Origin: Lepidostoma basale | Lineage: Eukaryota > Arthropoda > Insecta > Trichoptera > Lepidostomatidae | Length of the DNA: 64,000 nt | Direction of reading: 5' to 3' | Assembly (NCBI GenBank): GCA_022606425.2 | Contig: JAHDVF020000889.1 | Coordinates: 62,001-126,000 of the forward strand | Shown: piece after piece, positions 1 to 11,999 of the stretch | Layout: the number at the start of each line of letters is the position of its first letter | Position numbering within the stretch: position 1 is the first letter of the stretch | Program-made: the position numbers and the translations under genes | Notes under the pieces: model-generated | What the model saw: the letters and a program-made list of their open reading frames with translations, nothing else | What the model was told of the DNA's origin: nothing | Databases searched by the model: none

Positions 1-1564
1 CTCTTCCCATCTATTTTGTAAATTTTCAATACCTCTTTTATAAAAATCTAGTGGTTTAGAATTTTTATATTTAATGAGGTAATTTTCAACATCGACCACG
101 TTTTGATTTTGTTTATCTTTCCAGGAGTGCTCCATATTCCGAAATAGATGAGAGTCAGACAGAGAAAGGTCTGTAAAATATGGAAGGTGAGGTATTACCT
201 CCCATCTTAGGTCTTGGATTTAATATATAATACCACCAATTAATACATATTCGGGAGATAGAGAAAGGGAAAAAGAAATGATAATTCTCGAATTAGAAAT
301 AAATGAGCAGATAGAGGTTGAATATATCACGTTAATTAATAAATTACGTATAATTAAATTCAGTGATGACAATAATCATTCATCATCTGTTTTGTTTGTT
401 TTACGTATCATTTTTCTTATAAACCACAACGTTGTATGCAAGCGTTCAAATAATGATGACTATCCGGACTGTTTTCCAAATTCAACCCTTTTAATTTGAA
501 ATCCGATCGTCACTAATAATAGTGCTGCGTTTTTCCTGTAGACAAAAGTGCTCCATTACTCATGTTCGCATTATGTTCGCTGGCGGAAAATCACCTCATT
601 GATCATTGATGAAATACGAGCTCAATTGTTCATTCAGAATTCAATTGTTATATTCTTTTGTGTAACAACGCTTAATTAGAATAAATAATAAATATTTGAA
701 AAGTTTTCGTTCAAGGAATTCTCATAAATTTTTTAAGTTTTCCATATCAGTGCGTAATAATAAAACGCTCGAATAACCCAATGAATGATTAAATATGTTT
801 TTTTGTAATAATGTACCAAGCTTTAAAAGTGCGATAGAAATTGGGTATCCGAAACAATAGAAAATAAAAACGAAACCGAAATATGGGATCATCCTGATGA
901 ATTAACTTTCGGAGAACTTTAAAGAAATCTATGTTACCGAAAAACATGGCACTATTAAACCAATCAAACTGAATAATAGCTTATATACATAACATAAATT
1001 TGAAAGATGGTTAATTCTTCTTGTCTACCTCTTCATAGTTTTGTGTATATTATTTAAATTAAGGTATAAAATACAAATATAGAATAATAATCTAAACAAA
1101 ACATAGTTTTACACTTGTCTTTATTTCAAATATTAAAACAATACATCTTAACATTTCAGGTATTTAAAATTATTTTAATCAGATTATGAATCTTCTAAAA
1201 TAATAATTAAACTGTAACCAGGATCAAACTACGTGCCTGGAATTCAAATAGCTAGCGCCATTGCTTCTTCAACCAATTAAAAACTTTGTTTGTATATATT
1301 ACTAGCTGACCCGGCAACGCTTCGCTATTGCTAAATTCGAGTACATAAATAAACCCAATATATATTCAACAAATACAATTAAAGTTCAATAACAATTCGT
1401 TTATTTATTGGATTAAATGCCATGTGTATGGATGCAAAAATGTGTGTCTATATCTTTAAAACAAAGTTTCAATCCAAGCAAACTCGCTGTGAATTATAAA
1501 CTTGAATACATATTACTAAGGTAATTGAAAAACTATTTTTTGAATATTTTATATGAAATTTAAT
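1..1564. other. AT-rich stretch without a recognised gene
   Basis: No coding region is supported; open frames are short and AT-rich. At 1301-1320 there is a motif (ACTAGCTGACCCGGCAACGC) that resembles the start of a repeat common in insect genomes, but I cannot assign a family. Confidence 0.4.
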
Positions 1565-1739
1565 AATCAAATAAACAATATTATATCACATTTGCAGAAA
1601 ACATTCATTATATTAAAGAAACAAAACTCTTGATTTTGTTGTCCATGAAATTCACATCAGAGCCAATAAAGTAAGTTTCTACGATCGTGATTTCGGCACT
1701 GCGAGTCCGCTGGCGTGGAATAGTAATATAGATGATAAT

Positions 1740-1935
1740 ACTACAAAAGCCTCCCTTCCCGACTTCCACAACTGTATCCCTCGCCGCTCTGCGCCATTGA
1801 CCTCCTGCCACTCGTTTAATGTCATCAGACCATCTTGCTTGTGATCTGCCAGAATTTGTGTAGCTGTTTCTCTTTCGCCACTCCAGGCCAGAAGATCTTA
1901 TCACCCGTTGTCCTTGCTTTATGACCGATCCCATT
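1740..1935 (-). pseudogene. RT-C retrotransposon C-terminal fragment
   Basis: The minus strand encodes a stretch with RSQARWSDDIKRVAGGQWRR, the characteristic tail of an insect endonuclease-reverse transcriptase (RWTDDI/KVAG/RWMQAAQDR type). Only the extreme C-terminus is present. A similar stretch covering 1868-2010 is duplicated at 3515-3660. Confidence 0.6.
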
Positions 1936-2198
1936 CCATTTAAACATTAGTTATTTTACACGCTGCATCGGCAACTTTGGTCCGATCCTTGATTCATCAA
2001 TTTTGGGCCCTGGAATTAAAAAAAAAAAAATTTGAATTGCCATAAGGCGGACACCGAAGAGACGCATAAGGCAAAATTTAAATTTCCATACAATGAATGA
2101 ATTACAACTGTTTTTCACTTGTTTGCTGAAGATATTCTTCATATAAAAGGCAGTTCATGCTATATGCATAATAATAATAATAATAATTAGGCTAATTT

Positions 2199-2790
2199 GT
2201 CAAATTAACTAACTAACTAACTAACCATCACGCCGTCTCCCCGAAAGTGTAAGCAGAGAGAATGGACTGTCACACTTTTACTGATGCGGCACTCCATCCT
2301 TCTCTTTTCGCCCCGCGGGAGGCGCGGTGTGATGGGTTGCGAACCTCATCGCCACCAATAGGCATCTCCCGCGCACACTTCGATCGTCCAACACCCACAA
2401 AATAAATCTAAAACAAATAATATAAAATACAATGATATAAAATAAAATAACAAAATAAAAATAATTTTACACAAAATGTTCTTTTTAGACGGTGCACATA
2501 TTGTCTATTTAATTTATAATATGTTCCACGTATCCACTGTTTTTTAATTTAGCACATAATGTAATAACACATAATGTTTTTTTCGATGTTGCACATGTTG
2601 ACTTGGACGATCCGGACATTTGTGTTTATTTAATTTATGTTACACGTATCCACCATTTTTTAAATTATCTGTAGTAAGGCACTTAACCAGCAAGAACTTG
2701 AAAATAATATTGAAGAAATGATTCAAATTGTCATTGGAACAAATGAAAAATTTATTTCTACACCTGTCAAAATTCTTTACAAAAACGATA
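2199..2790 (-). mobile_element. SINE-B copy sharing the RT-A 3' end
   Basis: Read on the minus strand, it ends in a GACGGCGTGATGGTTAGTTA type 3' end, the same as the RT-A retrotransposons. Its body is different: a GC-rich block with CGCAACCCATCACACCGCG and then AT-rich sequence. Matching copies lie at 34180, 51615 and 56930. The outer part (2640-2790) is also shared with 57240-57400. No coding frame runs through it, so it looks non-autonomous. Confidence 0.6.
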
Positions 2791-2849
2791 AAACTAATAA
2801 AACCTTTTAATCTGATTAATTTGTCAAATTAATTAAACTAATCAGATTT

Positions 2850-3010
2850 TAAAGGTTGGTCATGTTAGAAGTCGGAGGAATCGACATGCGTGTATGACTC
2901 GTTGTATGAATGTGGAGGAAGCTAGAGAGGTTTGCCAGGATAGAGTAGTGTTATGGTCCATTCTCTCTGCCTACCCCTGTGGGGAAACGGCGTGATGGTT
3001 TGTTTGTTTG
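2850..3010 (+). pseudogene. RT-A retrotransposon 3' end
   Basis: The plus strand encodes KVGHVRSRRNRHACMTRCMN followed by VEEAREVCQDR and a final SILSAYPCGETA-like segment, then a 3' end of GTTTGTTTGTTTG repeats. Only the last part of the non-LTR ORF is present (5' truncated). Confidence 0.7.
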
Positions 3011-3514
3011 TTTAATTTGTATAATCGCCGTTTTCGTGAATAGCTCACCTCAAGGGCGCTTTGACATTGTTTTTAGTCATGAAAGGTGCATGTGACAACA
3101 GCGAAATCACGATCGTAGAAACTTAATTTATTGGCTCTGATGTGAATTTCATGGACAACAAAATCAAGAATTTTGTTTCTCTAAACATATGAATGTTTTG
3201 TGCAAATGTGATATAATATTGTTTATTGATATACAGACAACCGTTGTTAACATTTTATGCGATAATTTGAAAAGGTGGGTTTTAGGTGATATTTAAAGTC
3301 TGTCGGATTGTCAATGCATCTGAGGCGTGCAGGAAGCATATTTCAGGCAGCCCGAGCAACACAAAATTCAGATATATAGGTGGCACGTTTGGGAATGTGC
3401 TTAATTATTGTCTATAAACTGTAAATTTAAAAACTTTACCTGAAATTAATAATGGAATTTTCATATATGAATGAAAACTACTAAAAGTAGCTTATGTGTA
3501 ATGTAAAAATGAGC

Positions 3515-3660
3515 CGGTTTTCATTCGCCACTCCAGGGTACATCTAATTCACTGATCATCCGTTGTTTGATTGATCTAATTCCATTTTAACGAAGTTATT
3601 TTGCACGCTGCATCGGTAATTTTCGTCCCATCTCTGATCCGTTACTTTATTTTCCTAGAA
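3515..3660 (-). repeat. Second copy of the 1868-2010 retroelement fragment
   Basis: It shares the blocks TTTCATTCGCCACTCCAGG and GCACGCTGCATCGGTAATTT with 1868-2010, at lower identity and in the same orientation. It is probably the same RT-C-like tail, too decayed to translate. Confidence 0.45.
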
Positions 3661-4890
3661 ATAAACGGAAAAAGTCATAAGAATTGTGTCATTCATTCAT
3701 ATTGTAATTCATATTGTATATCATTAGAACTTTCTTACCGTTGCTGTGGTAATGTAACAATTTCCCTGACCAAAGTATGCGTATAAAGAAAACAGCAAAA
3801 TAGAATAAACTGAAAATATATTTATGAATTAGAAATATAAATATTATATTATACTTACGGAAGCAAGTTTCTTCATATTCTTGTAGAGCTTCGACGTCCA
3901 ATATTTTATATTTTCGCTATCATCCTTTGAAATAACCTGAACAATTTAATTATCATTGAATATTTTTAATCCCAAAAACTTCATAACCTAAAAGTACCGA
4001 AACTTCATACCTACAAAATATTACGACGTACAAATAGATTGTGACAGTTCAGAGACCACGTGACCAATCGAACGGCTAGAACTCTAGAAAACGAATATCA
4101 TTAAGTAATCACCGTCGAACGTAAGAGAAACGAATAAGTTTCAGCCACACGAAAAAATAAAATTTCGTTCATAACCTCAAATTGACGCGTAAAATTATAC
4201 TCGCCAAAATTAAGAAGTATAATTACCTGTCTGCATTAGTGTACATTAAAATATGGCCAATAAAATATACTGTACCAATTAAACAACCAATTATTTTAGT
4301 ACGTAATAAGCAAAACGTATTAAGTATTATACATCCCAAGTAAAACGCAATATATTGGACTGTCAGAAAGCAAAACACATTGTTGCCACTACACAAAATT
4401 ACATGGAGACTGAATTCTCTCCAGACCGTGTCAAACGAATATAGACTCAAAAGATTGATACTCAGGTGATACGAACATTAAGGTCTATATTCGTTTGCAC
4501 TACGAAAATTTTCAATTAATTGATTAATTTATAAAGTTAATTAGAGCTCGATTAATAACGAAAATATGCCTATGACGACCGCTAAATTCCAATTAGTCCA
4601 TTCCCCAAGATACAGAAGGATCAGCTCAGGAATAACCTCAGAAATAGTCGACACACACCCGGAAGCTCGCCTTTTATTTATATAGATGTGATATGTACCA
4701 AATAACAGAACGGTACAGGTACAAGTTTCGTACGAAAATATTGTTCTTTTTAACGGCTCAGCGTAAAATCTGCGAGTTTTTATTTAGTTCAATGTTTCCT
4801 ATTTTTTTTTCATTTGAATTTAGCTTGTACTCTTTCAGGACCGGATTTGACGTTAGTAACATAATTCTGGCTCCCTCATTCACATAAACA
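3661..4890. other. No gene recognised
   Basis: AT-rich sequence. Open frames are short and show no domain, and no clear repeat structure was noticed. Confidence 0.4.
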
Positions 4891-5009
4891 ATATGGTATG
4901 TTTTTTCCATACGTCATCATTACAATGATTTTATTAATTATGTAAAGTTCTGTATCTCTTCGTCAGTTTGTCTCCATCCACTTCTGGACGTAGCCTCTCC
5001 ACCTCCATT

Positions 5010-5372
5010 CACATAAACAATATGGTATGTTTATTCAAATGTAACTTCATTAGAATTCTTCTTCCTCTTAGTTTAGGTCGTATGACCTGTTTGTGACGGT
5101 GGGCTGTCCTGGAATGATGATGTCCAGCCATGTCTCCATCTCTTCGGCGGCCTTCCTGGTAATCTCTTGCTGCTTGGGTTTTCATCTTTAACAATTTTTG
5201 CAATTCTTGTATTCTCCATGCGGTCCACGTGGTTTCTCCAAAAGCTCATTCTGCTTCTTCCCAATCTCACTATGTCTTTAACACCACAGACAGACCTTAT
5301 CGTTTCATTTCTGATCCGATCCCTGAGGGTTTTGCCTGCGATGGAGCGTAGGGTTCGCATTTCTCGGCTCTG
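5010..5372 (-). pseudogene. RT-D retrotransposon C-terminal fragment
   Basis: Minus-strand reading gives MRTLRSIAGKTLRDRIRNET, then WRNHVDRMENTRIAKIV and RLPGRPPKRWRHGW. This is the post-RT tail of a non-LTR retrotransposon, with no RT catalytic core and truncated upstream. Confidence 0.7.
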
Positions 5373-5394
5373 ACCTTTATTCCATACGTCATCA

Positions 5395-5600
5395 TTATAA
5401 TGATTTTTTTAAATATGATATTATTTAAAGTTCTGTATCTCTTCGTCTGGTTTTCTCCACCCCCACGTCATCTCTCTCGGTCTCTCGCCAGTGTTCTCCA
5501 GGCCCTTCCCGCCGTCCGCAGGATATCATCGCTTCACCTGGCCGCTTGTCCCCCGACACTTTTCCGGCCCAACTTTTCCATATCGCATTCATTATCAGTA
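5395..5600 (-). pseudogene. RT-C C-terminal fragment
   Basis: The minus-strand translation shows a degraded GRPARRWSDDI-like stretch followed by AGRAWRTLARDRE-like residues and EEIQNF, the end of an RT-C ORF. The 5400 region resembles 4900-5010, suggesting two copies of the same 3' end. Confidence 0.5.
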
Positions 5601-6610
5601 AATTACTGAACCTTTAAAATTAAATATTTATGTTATAAAAAATATTTTTATGGTTGAGTTCTAGACATTGTTTTAATTATTTTACATCTTATATTTGTTT
5701 TGATTTTAAACAAAATAAATAAATAAGTTTTGGGATAATTTAAGAATTTAACTAATTTTTTTCAACTTTCACCTCCTTTGGGGGGTGTTATTATTGAATA
5801 AAAAATACAAAAACAAAAAATACCAGTTACTTACTAGCCCTAAAGGAAAAGAATGGGGGTCAAAACGTTTTCAATTTGAATCAAAATTAATAAAATAGTT
5901 TTTGCCAAAAAAATAAAGAATTAAACTAATTTTGTTCAATTCTCCCCCTCTTTGGGGCACGTGTTATCATTAAATGAAAATTAAAAAAAAAATTAATAGT
6001 TACCAACTAGTCATAAAGGAAAAGAATTGGAGGCGAGACTTGTAAAAATATTTCAAAAAAAATTGCCTAAAGGGTGACATGTTTCGGTTTGATAGGGTAT
6101 TATCAAATGTTTGATAATGATTAAACGTCATTTAAACTTCTGCGAAGTTTGCAATACAAATACTCAATTCGGTTACCTAAGTAACAATAAATAATTTTTA
6201 TTTATTCACCCTCGCTGTTCTGTTGAAACTATTATATTATATATTATTTAAGCCTGTAGTGAAACCGGCCCTGCGCGAATTGCGAACCTGGAGAACCAAT
6301 CTTTATTGCAGTTCTGCCGATTAATTGATTTAAAGCAAATTTTCAAAGCAGTTATTTCAATTGAATGCTTTGTGTCTGTTCTCTAGCGATTGAATTTTTC
6401 AACGAGATTGACCTCTTCCGCTTTGATTCAAACTGGCCGCCGTGATAAATTAACATGTGTGAACATATCTCCAGCCACTCGCAGCATCGTTCACATGGAG
6501 TTGTAAAGGCGGCCAGTACAAGATTATTCAGTGCACAAATAAAATAATCTAATCTCCGTCCAACTGCTTTAAGGAGTTAATGATTCAATCATGTCTTTAA
6601 TTTTCGTGAA
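5601..6610. other. Intergenic, one decayed ribozyme repeat
   Basis: No coding region. Two related AT-rich blocks start near 5750 and 5930 (CTCCTTTGGGG / CCCTCTTTGGGG followed by GTTATTATTGAATAAA / GTTATCATTAAATGAA), suggesting a degraded tandem or duplicated repeat. The HHR2 remnant at 6075-6107 is listed separately. Confidence 0.4.
6075..6107 (-). ncRNA. HHR2 hammerhead-like core, decayed
   Basis: On the minus strand the order TTGATAA, stem II region, CCGAAACATGTC is kept, but the stem II strands no longer pair well. The GAAAC-AU-GUC end is intact. It is probably a dead copy of the family best seen at 29335-29390. Confidence 0.4.
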
Positions 6611-6614
6611 TCGT

Positions 6615-6860
6615 CCTTTTTCTTCTTCTTTTGGTACCATGTCTCCTCGACGTTGGCGATTACCGCAGCGAAAGAATCTCTTTTCTACGCTACTTGGAAC
6701 AGGTTCTCATTTTTCCTCATTCCCGTCCAATCCCTTATATTCGGTAGTCAGAAAAACTGCTTTCTACTGACTCCAATCTTCCCTCTATCTTGCCCACAAT
6801 TATCAGCCGAAGGTGGAGATATTTTTCTTCCCTTAACACATGACCCAAATATGTTACCTT
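6615..6860 (-). pseudogene. RT-E C-terminal fragment
   Basis: The minus-strand reading has the order HI(W)V-x-GKKNISTFG, then Arg-rich and aromatic blocks ending near GDMVPKE. It parallels the better preserved GHILRGEKYHLLQLILEG copy at 31000-31250. Stops and frame changes are present. Confidence 0.5.
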
Positions 6861-7079
6861 TTTATCGTCTATTTTGAATATGCAACTTTTTGTAATTTAT
6901 ATATATTGCATTTTCATCAATTAATGATAAATTACACTTTCAATCAATCATATAATAAATGTTTAACAGACAATACAACTCAAAATTGTATTTTTATATG
7001 TGAAACGCTGAACCTGGTGGGATAAAACAAACACTCAGTGATATTTTGACTCTTAGATTATCTCAATCGCCTTTGCCTT

Positions 7080-7445
7080 ACCTCTTATACTTCTTATTCT
7101 TCTCTTCTTCTGGTTGAAGATCTTGCGATCTGTTTATGCAGGATATAAACTTTCTTCCTATGACGAAAACGACCAGCCTTCTCTCCATTTCTTTGTTGGT
7201 CGTCCTGGTGGTCGACGGCCCTCTGGAATCTCGTGCATCACGATCTTAGGAATTCTTGCTGGATCCATTCTATCGATGTGGTCCCTCCAGAATAGTCTTC
7301 TCTGCCTACTCCATCTAACTATGTATTCAATTTTGCAGAATTTGCGCATTTCTTCATTGGGTATCCTATCTCTAAGGGTTCTCCCCACAATAGGTCGCAA
7401 TGTTCTAATTTCTGCTGCTTCGATTGCCCATGTAAAAAACAAGGT
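7080..7445 (-). pseudogene. RT-D C-terminal fragment
   Basis: The minus strand encodes EIRTLRPIVGRTLRDRIPNE, then VRWSRQRRLFWRDHIDRMDP and GRRPPGRPTKKWREGW without an internal stop over 94 codons. The frame ends where the recognisable family ends. It is a 5'-truncated retrotransposon tail, not a host gene. Confidence 0.7.
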
Positions 7446-8140
7446 ATTTACGTATTTTTAACTTAACCCTAACCCTAGATATCTAAACCTGAACTGATAA
7501 AGCAAATGCGCAAGAGCCTAGATTTTTTTATTGCTTGGGGTCCCCACTCGGATTGTTCCTCCACTGACATCGTCTTAACCATTCTATAGAATTTCGCATT
7601 TACAAACGACGTAATAAGTAACAGTCCTGGCTATTGGTTCGCACAATGGGCGAGTTCGGTGACCAGTCTTGGGACTAATAGCTTCGTCGAGACGGGGTCG
7701 ATTAAAGACAAATTAAAAATAAAACCAATCAAGTTATCGCGGGCAGAGGTCACCGGGAGCATTCAAACAGTTAATCCAATAAGTCAATGACTATGGCAAT
7801 GGATAGCGATATTAAAGATCAAAGGGGAAAATCCTTAAAAGTTTCTCAAGAAATAAATTAATTTTCCGCACTCACGAGCATTTGTGTGTACTGAACAACA
7901 ACCGGTTTAAACTTAAGGGTACCTATGTTTTATCTGTACTCAATAGATCCTTTAAACATTTATGCTATTTTTCGTGTGAATCAGACTGATATTGGCGGTT
8001 CATTCAAAAAGCTCTGATTCATCCCTGGTGTCAGCTGATAAAAAAGAGAATGTTTTTTTAATGTTATTAATGTTATTCTACCATCATTAAATAAGCTAAG
8101 CGTTTGTGCTGTGAAGGTTCTTCAGGAATTCAACAAATTT
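7446..8140. other. No gene; remnant of a LINE-G 3' end
   Basis: At 7935-7970 the block CTGTACTCAATAGATCC then TTTAAACATTTATGCTATTT matches the LINE-G 3' untranslated region seen at 8690, 20030 and 22545. Nothing else is recognisable. Confidence 0.4.
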
Positions 8141-8145
8141 CTACA

Positions 8146-8183
8146 CTGATGAAGGACATTTGTGGCCCGAAAAAAAAAGTGGA
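8146..8183 (+). ncRNA. Possible decayed hammerhead core
   Basis: ACACTGATGAAGGACA, then TTTGTGGCCCGAAA: this has CUGAUGA, an imperfect hairpin (GGACA/UGUGGCC) and GAAA in order, preceded by ACAC and followed by GTGG (possible stem I). The cleavage triplet reads GUG, which is not the permitted GUH, and the linker is a run of A. It is treated as a dead relative of HHR1-5. Confidence 0.3.
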
Positions 8184-8684
8184 TAAAAAAATTTGGCGAA
8201 AATACAAAGTTTTCTTTTTTTATATATTTTGTATACAACACTCACTTTTTGAACAAATTAAAATTAAATATTAAATATGTTTCGGACTAATATTAAATAT
8301 GTTTATTAATAATAGTAAATACGATTGTTTAATGGTTTTACTTGGATTTAATTTATATAAATTATATAAATTGTGAGAAACTTGTGAGAAATTTGGCATT
8401 CTCAAACTTTTTTTTTCACTTTTCTCACTCAAGAGTTTGAGAATGGCGAAACAAATTTGTCACAATGTATCTAATTTATATCAATTAAATCCAAGTAAAC
8501 CACTAATCCATCGTGTTTGCCATTATTAATTAATATGGAGTTTTACAAAACTAATACCTCAACCATCAATCGAAAATGTTTCGGACTACCCAGCCCTTCA
8601 TTAAAAAATATAAAACATAAAAATATAAAACAAAAATATAAAACATCTACAACACAAAGTATGGCTAACATAGAATAAATAATA

Positions 8685-8785
8685 TTTTATCTGTACTCAA
8701 TAGATCCCTTAAACATTTATGCTATTTGTAATGTCTTTTTTGGGTAAACCTGATTTTATTTGATTTGATTCGATTAAAAAAAATA
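8685..8785 (+). mobile_element. LINE-G 3' end
   Basis: CTGTACTCAATAGATCCCTT, then TTTGTAATGTCTTTT and a tail of TTTGATTTGATT-type repeats. This is the terminal 100 bases of the LINE-G family; no coding part is attached here. Confidence 0.55.
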
Positions 8786-9057
8786 CTTAGCGACTGCATA
8801 TTACAGATCTTACAGTCTTGTTTTTTTTGTTTATTCGTTAGAAAGATTTTCATTCGGGAGTAGTGCAGTGATTTCCTATTGTCTCCTGCACCGCAGTATA
8901 TTTTAGACGTTTTAAGTTGAATCACCCTTTTCGTGATGTTCTTTTTTTATTTAAAAAAAGACAAACTCCAAAGATTTTTAAATCAATGAAATTAGAATTT
9001 ATTTTACAATCTTCAATATGAGCAGAAAATATCTCATTATTATGGAGAAGGAATCTA

Positions 9058-9128
9058 GTCGTGTCCAGGCCCGAACCCATGTCCCCTGGACCAGGACCCA
9101 AGCGTTCTATCCCCTAGACCACCATCCG
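9058..9128 (-). repeat. tRNA-like (pol III box A/B) sequence
   Basis: On the minus strand a box-A-like TGGTCTAGGGG (9111-9121) precedes a box-B-like GGGTTCGGGCC (9069-9079) at tRNA spacing. The cloverleaf arms are imperfect and no acceptor stem closes, so it is read as a tRNA-derived repeat or tRNA pseudogene, not a functional tRNA. Confidence 0.4.
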
Positions 9129-9179
9129 AATCTATCCCCAGAGGCTATGAACAATCTGTGAGCCGTCAAGTGCTTTAAT

Positions 9180-10019
9180 AAAATAATTTCAATAATCCAA
9201 TTTTCGTTCGTTTTGTATTCAATATAATGTAATAAATAATTAACTCAACATTATCCATTTTACAAAAATGTTCAATCAATTGGTCAATGGAATTTTACTT
9301 TGACTATCTTATATGGTATAACTTATAAATAGATTACTCTTTGTAATATTGATATACTTTAGATTTATGCATAAGATAGAATTAAATTGTTTGTTATCTC
9401 AGTAGATTGTAGAACACAATAGATCGTAATCGAAAATTTGTTTGTTGTTTACTGGAAATATAATTAAAATATCTGTACAAATAATACTTTAAGATATTAA
9501 AACAATTATATCAGTAATTATATAGATTACTTTATATTTAGTGATTTTCGGAAATGCGATAATATTTCAAATCGATAAAACATCTGTATTGATAAGCATG
9601 GGATTACGATAACAATAAGTAATTCCTTTTTTTAACAAATAAGTAGCTTCGTTATCTATCTATCTTGGGTATTAGAGATATTTTTCTGAATATTTAATAA
9701 TCATTCAAAAGTTACGTTTGTGTTACCATGTAGTTATGGGCCACAAAAGATAAATACAGACAAACGCAGTTGTTCCAATTACCCAGCAAAACGCGCTTTA
9801 TATTATGTTTTCATTTTGTGACACCATATTAAAAGTCGTTATTTCAATACAAAGATACGTAATTTTTCCAACGTTTGGGAGAAAATAGTTACCTAATCAG
9901 TTATTTAATGATCACTTCACGTGGGCTCTGACAAGGGGTCCAGTGAAGTTCCAGGTCGCCAAGCGCTCTATGGAAAGAGTGATGTTTAAAATAACCTTGA
10001 GGGGTTGAATCAATAACAA
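9180..10019. other. No gene recognised
   Basis: AT-rich sequence with only very short open frames. No element boundary was seen. Confidence 0.4.
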
Positions 10020-10092
10020 ATTTCATTAATACGAATGAAAACGTCTGTTCTAAAAGTTTTATTATAACTTATATAAATGATATGTTTTGTCC
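10020..10092 (-). repeat. HHR2-element remnant cut by a hAT-like end
   Basis: ATTAATACGAATGAAAACG (the conserved outer end of HHR2 elements) leads into a decayed ribozyme region whose minus strand reads TTGCCTTAGACGGACAAAAC. The sequence then switches abruptly to a hAT-like terminus at about 10091. Confidence 0.45.
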
Positions 10093-10215
10093 GTCTAAGG
10101 CAACGATTCTCAACCGGGGCGCTAGCGCCCCTTTGTGGGCGTCTTGGAAGTCTGGCGGGGCGTTTTTTGCATTTAGGGGGCGCTGCAGAAGTCGAGTGGG
10201 CATTGTGTCAATATA
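10091..10215. mobile_element. hAT-like transposon terminus
   Basis: GATTCTCAACCGGGGCGCTA, then GCGCCCCTTTGTGGGCG and a further G-rich block. This TTCTCAACC plus GC-rich subterminal pattern is typical of hAT/MITE ends. No matching second end was identified. Confidence 0.45.
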
Positions 10216-10739
10216 GTAAAATAAGCTCATTCACGAGCTATGCACACTGACGCACTTTCTTTTGGAGCTTTGATGTTCCGTCAAATAAACTACACTTTCA
10301 CAGGCATTTTTTTTTAAACTTGGGCATAATACTTAATATCATGTTATTATACTAGTGATATATTCACAGAAGCAACGATTTTCTACTCCATAAAATCGTA
10401 ACATACATATCGTAATTAATAATAAGTTTTACTTTGTAAAGTTAATTTTTTTTGCGCACACGTTAAAGTTTCATAATTAACAATACCACATTGTTCTCCT
10501 TTTTTCTATACTACTGTCATACAACAATTATCAGAACAAAATTCAAATTTAGATTCAGATTTAAAACAAAATTCAAGGAAGTATTCTTATCTCACTCTCA
10601 TGTATTCAAAATATTCTCGTACTCGTCCAGATGACATCCGGATTTTACATATTTAGTATTATGGTGGAGTTTTACGTCATTGTTTATTAACAAATTTATT
10701 CGATAACAAACCAAGGTGATTAAGGTGGCTCTGATGATA

Positions 10740-10995
10740 AGCGGGCTGATGTGGCGATGAGTTGACCATCTTTGTCCGAGAATCAACAGCCAACGGGGAA
10801 GACGGGTTCTAGAGTGGAGATCGAGCACAGTATTTCGTAGAGTTGGACGTCCCCTCGCTCCATGGACCGACGAAATTGTAAGGATTGCTGCAAGTTGATG
10901 GATGAGAGTGCCAATGGATAGGGGGCAGTGGCGTGCTTTGGTAAAGGTCGACGCTCAGCAGTGGACAACAGACGGCTAATATGAAGAAAAAGAAG
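10740..10995 (+). pseudogene. RT-C 3' end
   Basis: It ends in CTCAGCAGTGGACAACAGAC and then ATGAAGAAAAAGAAGA, the classic 3' terminus of this retrotransposon family. Upstream, the plus-strand translation is interrupted by stops. Confidence 0.55.
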
Positions 10996-11219
10996 ATCAC
11001 TTAATAACTTTACGATTAAATTGTGATCAGCCCCTTCAAAGCAACCGTCATTCAATTTTTAATAAATATTTAACAAAGTAATTTAAAAAAATGTGAAGTG
11101 TGGTATTACATTGTAAACGCCTCGACCACCATATTCTGTTTCCAATTTGCATCTTCATCTCTATTGAGATACAAAAAATAATCCTTAAAATAATTTTTAA
11201 TATAAGAAACGAAAATATT

Positions 11220-11345
11220 TGAATTAATACGAATGAAAACGTCAGTTTTCTAGAAGTTTTGTATTTTATGGGAATGCCATGTTTCGCCCTTCTAAGGCAT
11301 TATCAAATGTGACGAAACTTCAAATCGTTGCAGTTTATATACACT
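11220..11345 (-). mobile_element. HHR2 element with decayed ribozyme
   Basis: The outer end AATACGAATGAAAACGTCAG is followed by the minus-strand ribozyme (11275-11306): TTGATAA, T, GCCTT-AGA-AGGGC hairpin, GAAAC, AT, then GGC where GUC is expected. Stem II is perfect in all but a wobble; the cleavage triplet is mutated. Confidence 0.6.
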
Positions 11346-11999
11346 AGTAAATGGAGCAGAATATGGTAATTAACGAAAATTAATGTGACTTTATACATTT
11401 TTAACAAAGAATAATTTGGGTAGGTCCAGAAATATTGGAAAGTGTTTCTTGGAACTTGTTAAGAAATGTTATGACAATGGTAACATAGTTAGGGGATACT
11501 AAATGTATTACATAAATAAAAAATAAGTTTTTTGAGGAGGGACGAAATAAAGTGTTTATAAAAAAAACATATTTTTACAAATTGTTTACAAATGATTTAC
11601 ATATTTCAAGGTGACTAATGATTCTAAGTATTATATATAAAATAAAATCGCCATCCTGTGTGCGTATTTATATTTTATTTTTCTTAATTAAGCTAATTAA
11701 TTAAAAGTCGTTATATAATTTCTAAACCAGACAGAAAAAATATATAGTTATTACGTTACCAACTGAATAAAACTCTGTATCTCATTGAATATGTAAGAAT
11801 ATGAAAGGGCATTAATTAAAGATGTGTAGGTTATTGACCTAGCAGGCAAAGTACGAAATGCAAGACCCACATAAGTGGACGCAATGGACTTCAACTGCTG
11901 TACCAGCATATTTCATGATGAAATATATCGCACGGATAACTGAAAATACCTGACGTTGTACCTACATATCGCAATAATGAAATACATTGCATGGACAAA
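11346..11999. other. No gene recognised
   Basis: AT-rich sequence with no supported coding region and no repeat boundary. Confidence 0.4.

Larger units (their letters stand above)
1565..3230. repeat. Long inverted-repeat element (arms 1565-1695 and 3102-3230)
   Basis: The left arm (about 130 bases) reappears as a near-identical reverse complement at 3102-3230; both contain the same blocks, such as ATTCACATCAGAGCCAATAA. The arms enclose about 1.4 kb holding an RT-C fragment, a SINE-B copy and an RT-A 3' end. The pairing is directly visible. Whether it is one transposon with long terminal inverted repeats or two opposed copies of a repeat is not resolved. Confidence 0.6.

Noticed and set aside
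2168..2190. ATA microsatellite and similar runs (41440 TTA, 42240 TTC)
   Set aside because: Simple repeats; the TTC runs are parts of retroelement 3' ends, not CRISPR or regulatory arrays.
3601..3786. Short plus-strand open frame with a Met start
   Set aside because: Part overlaps a duplicated retroelement fragment, there is no domain, and the composition is that of AT-rich non-coding DNA.
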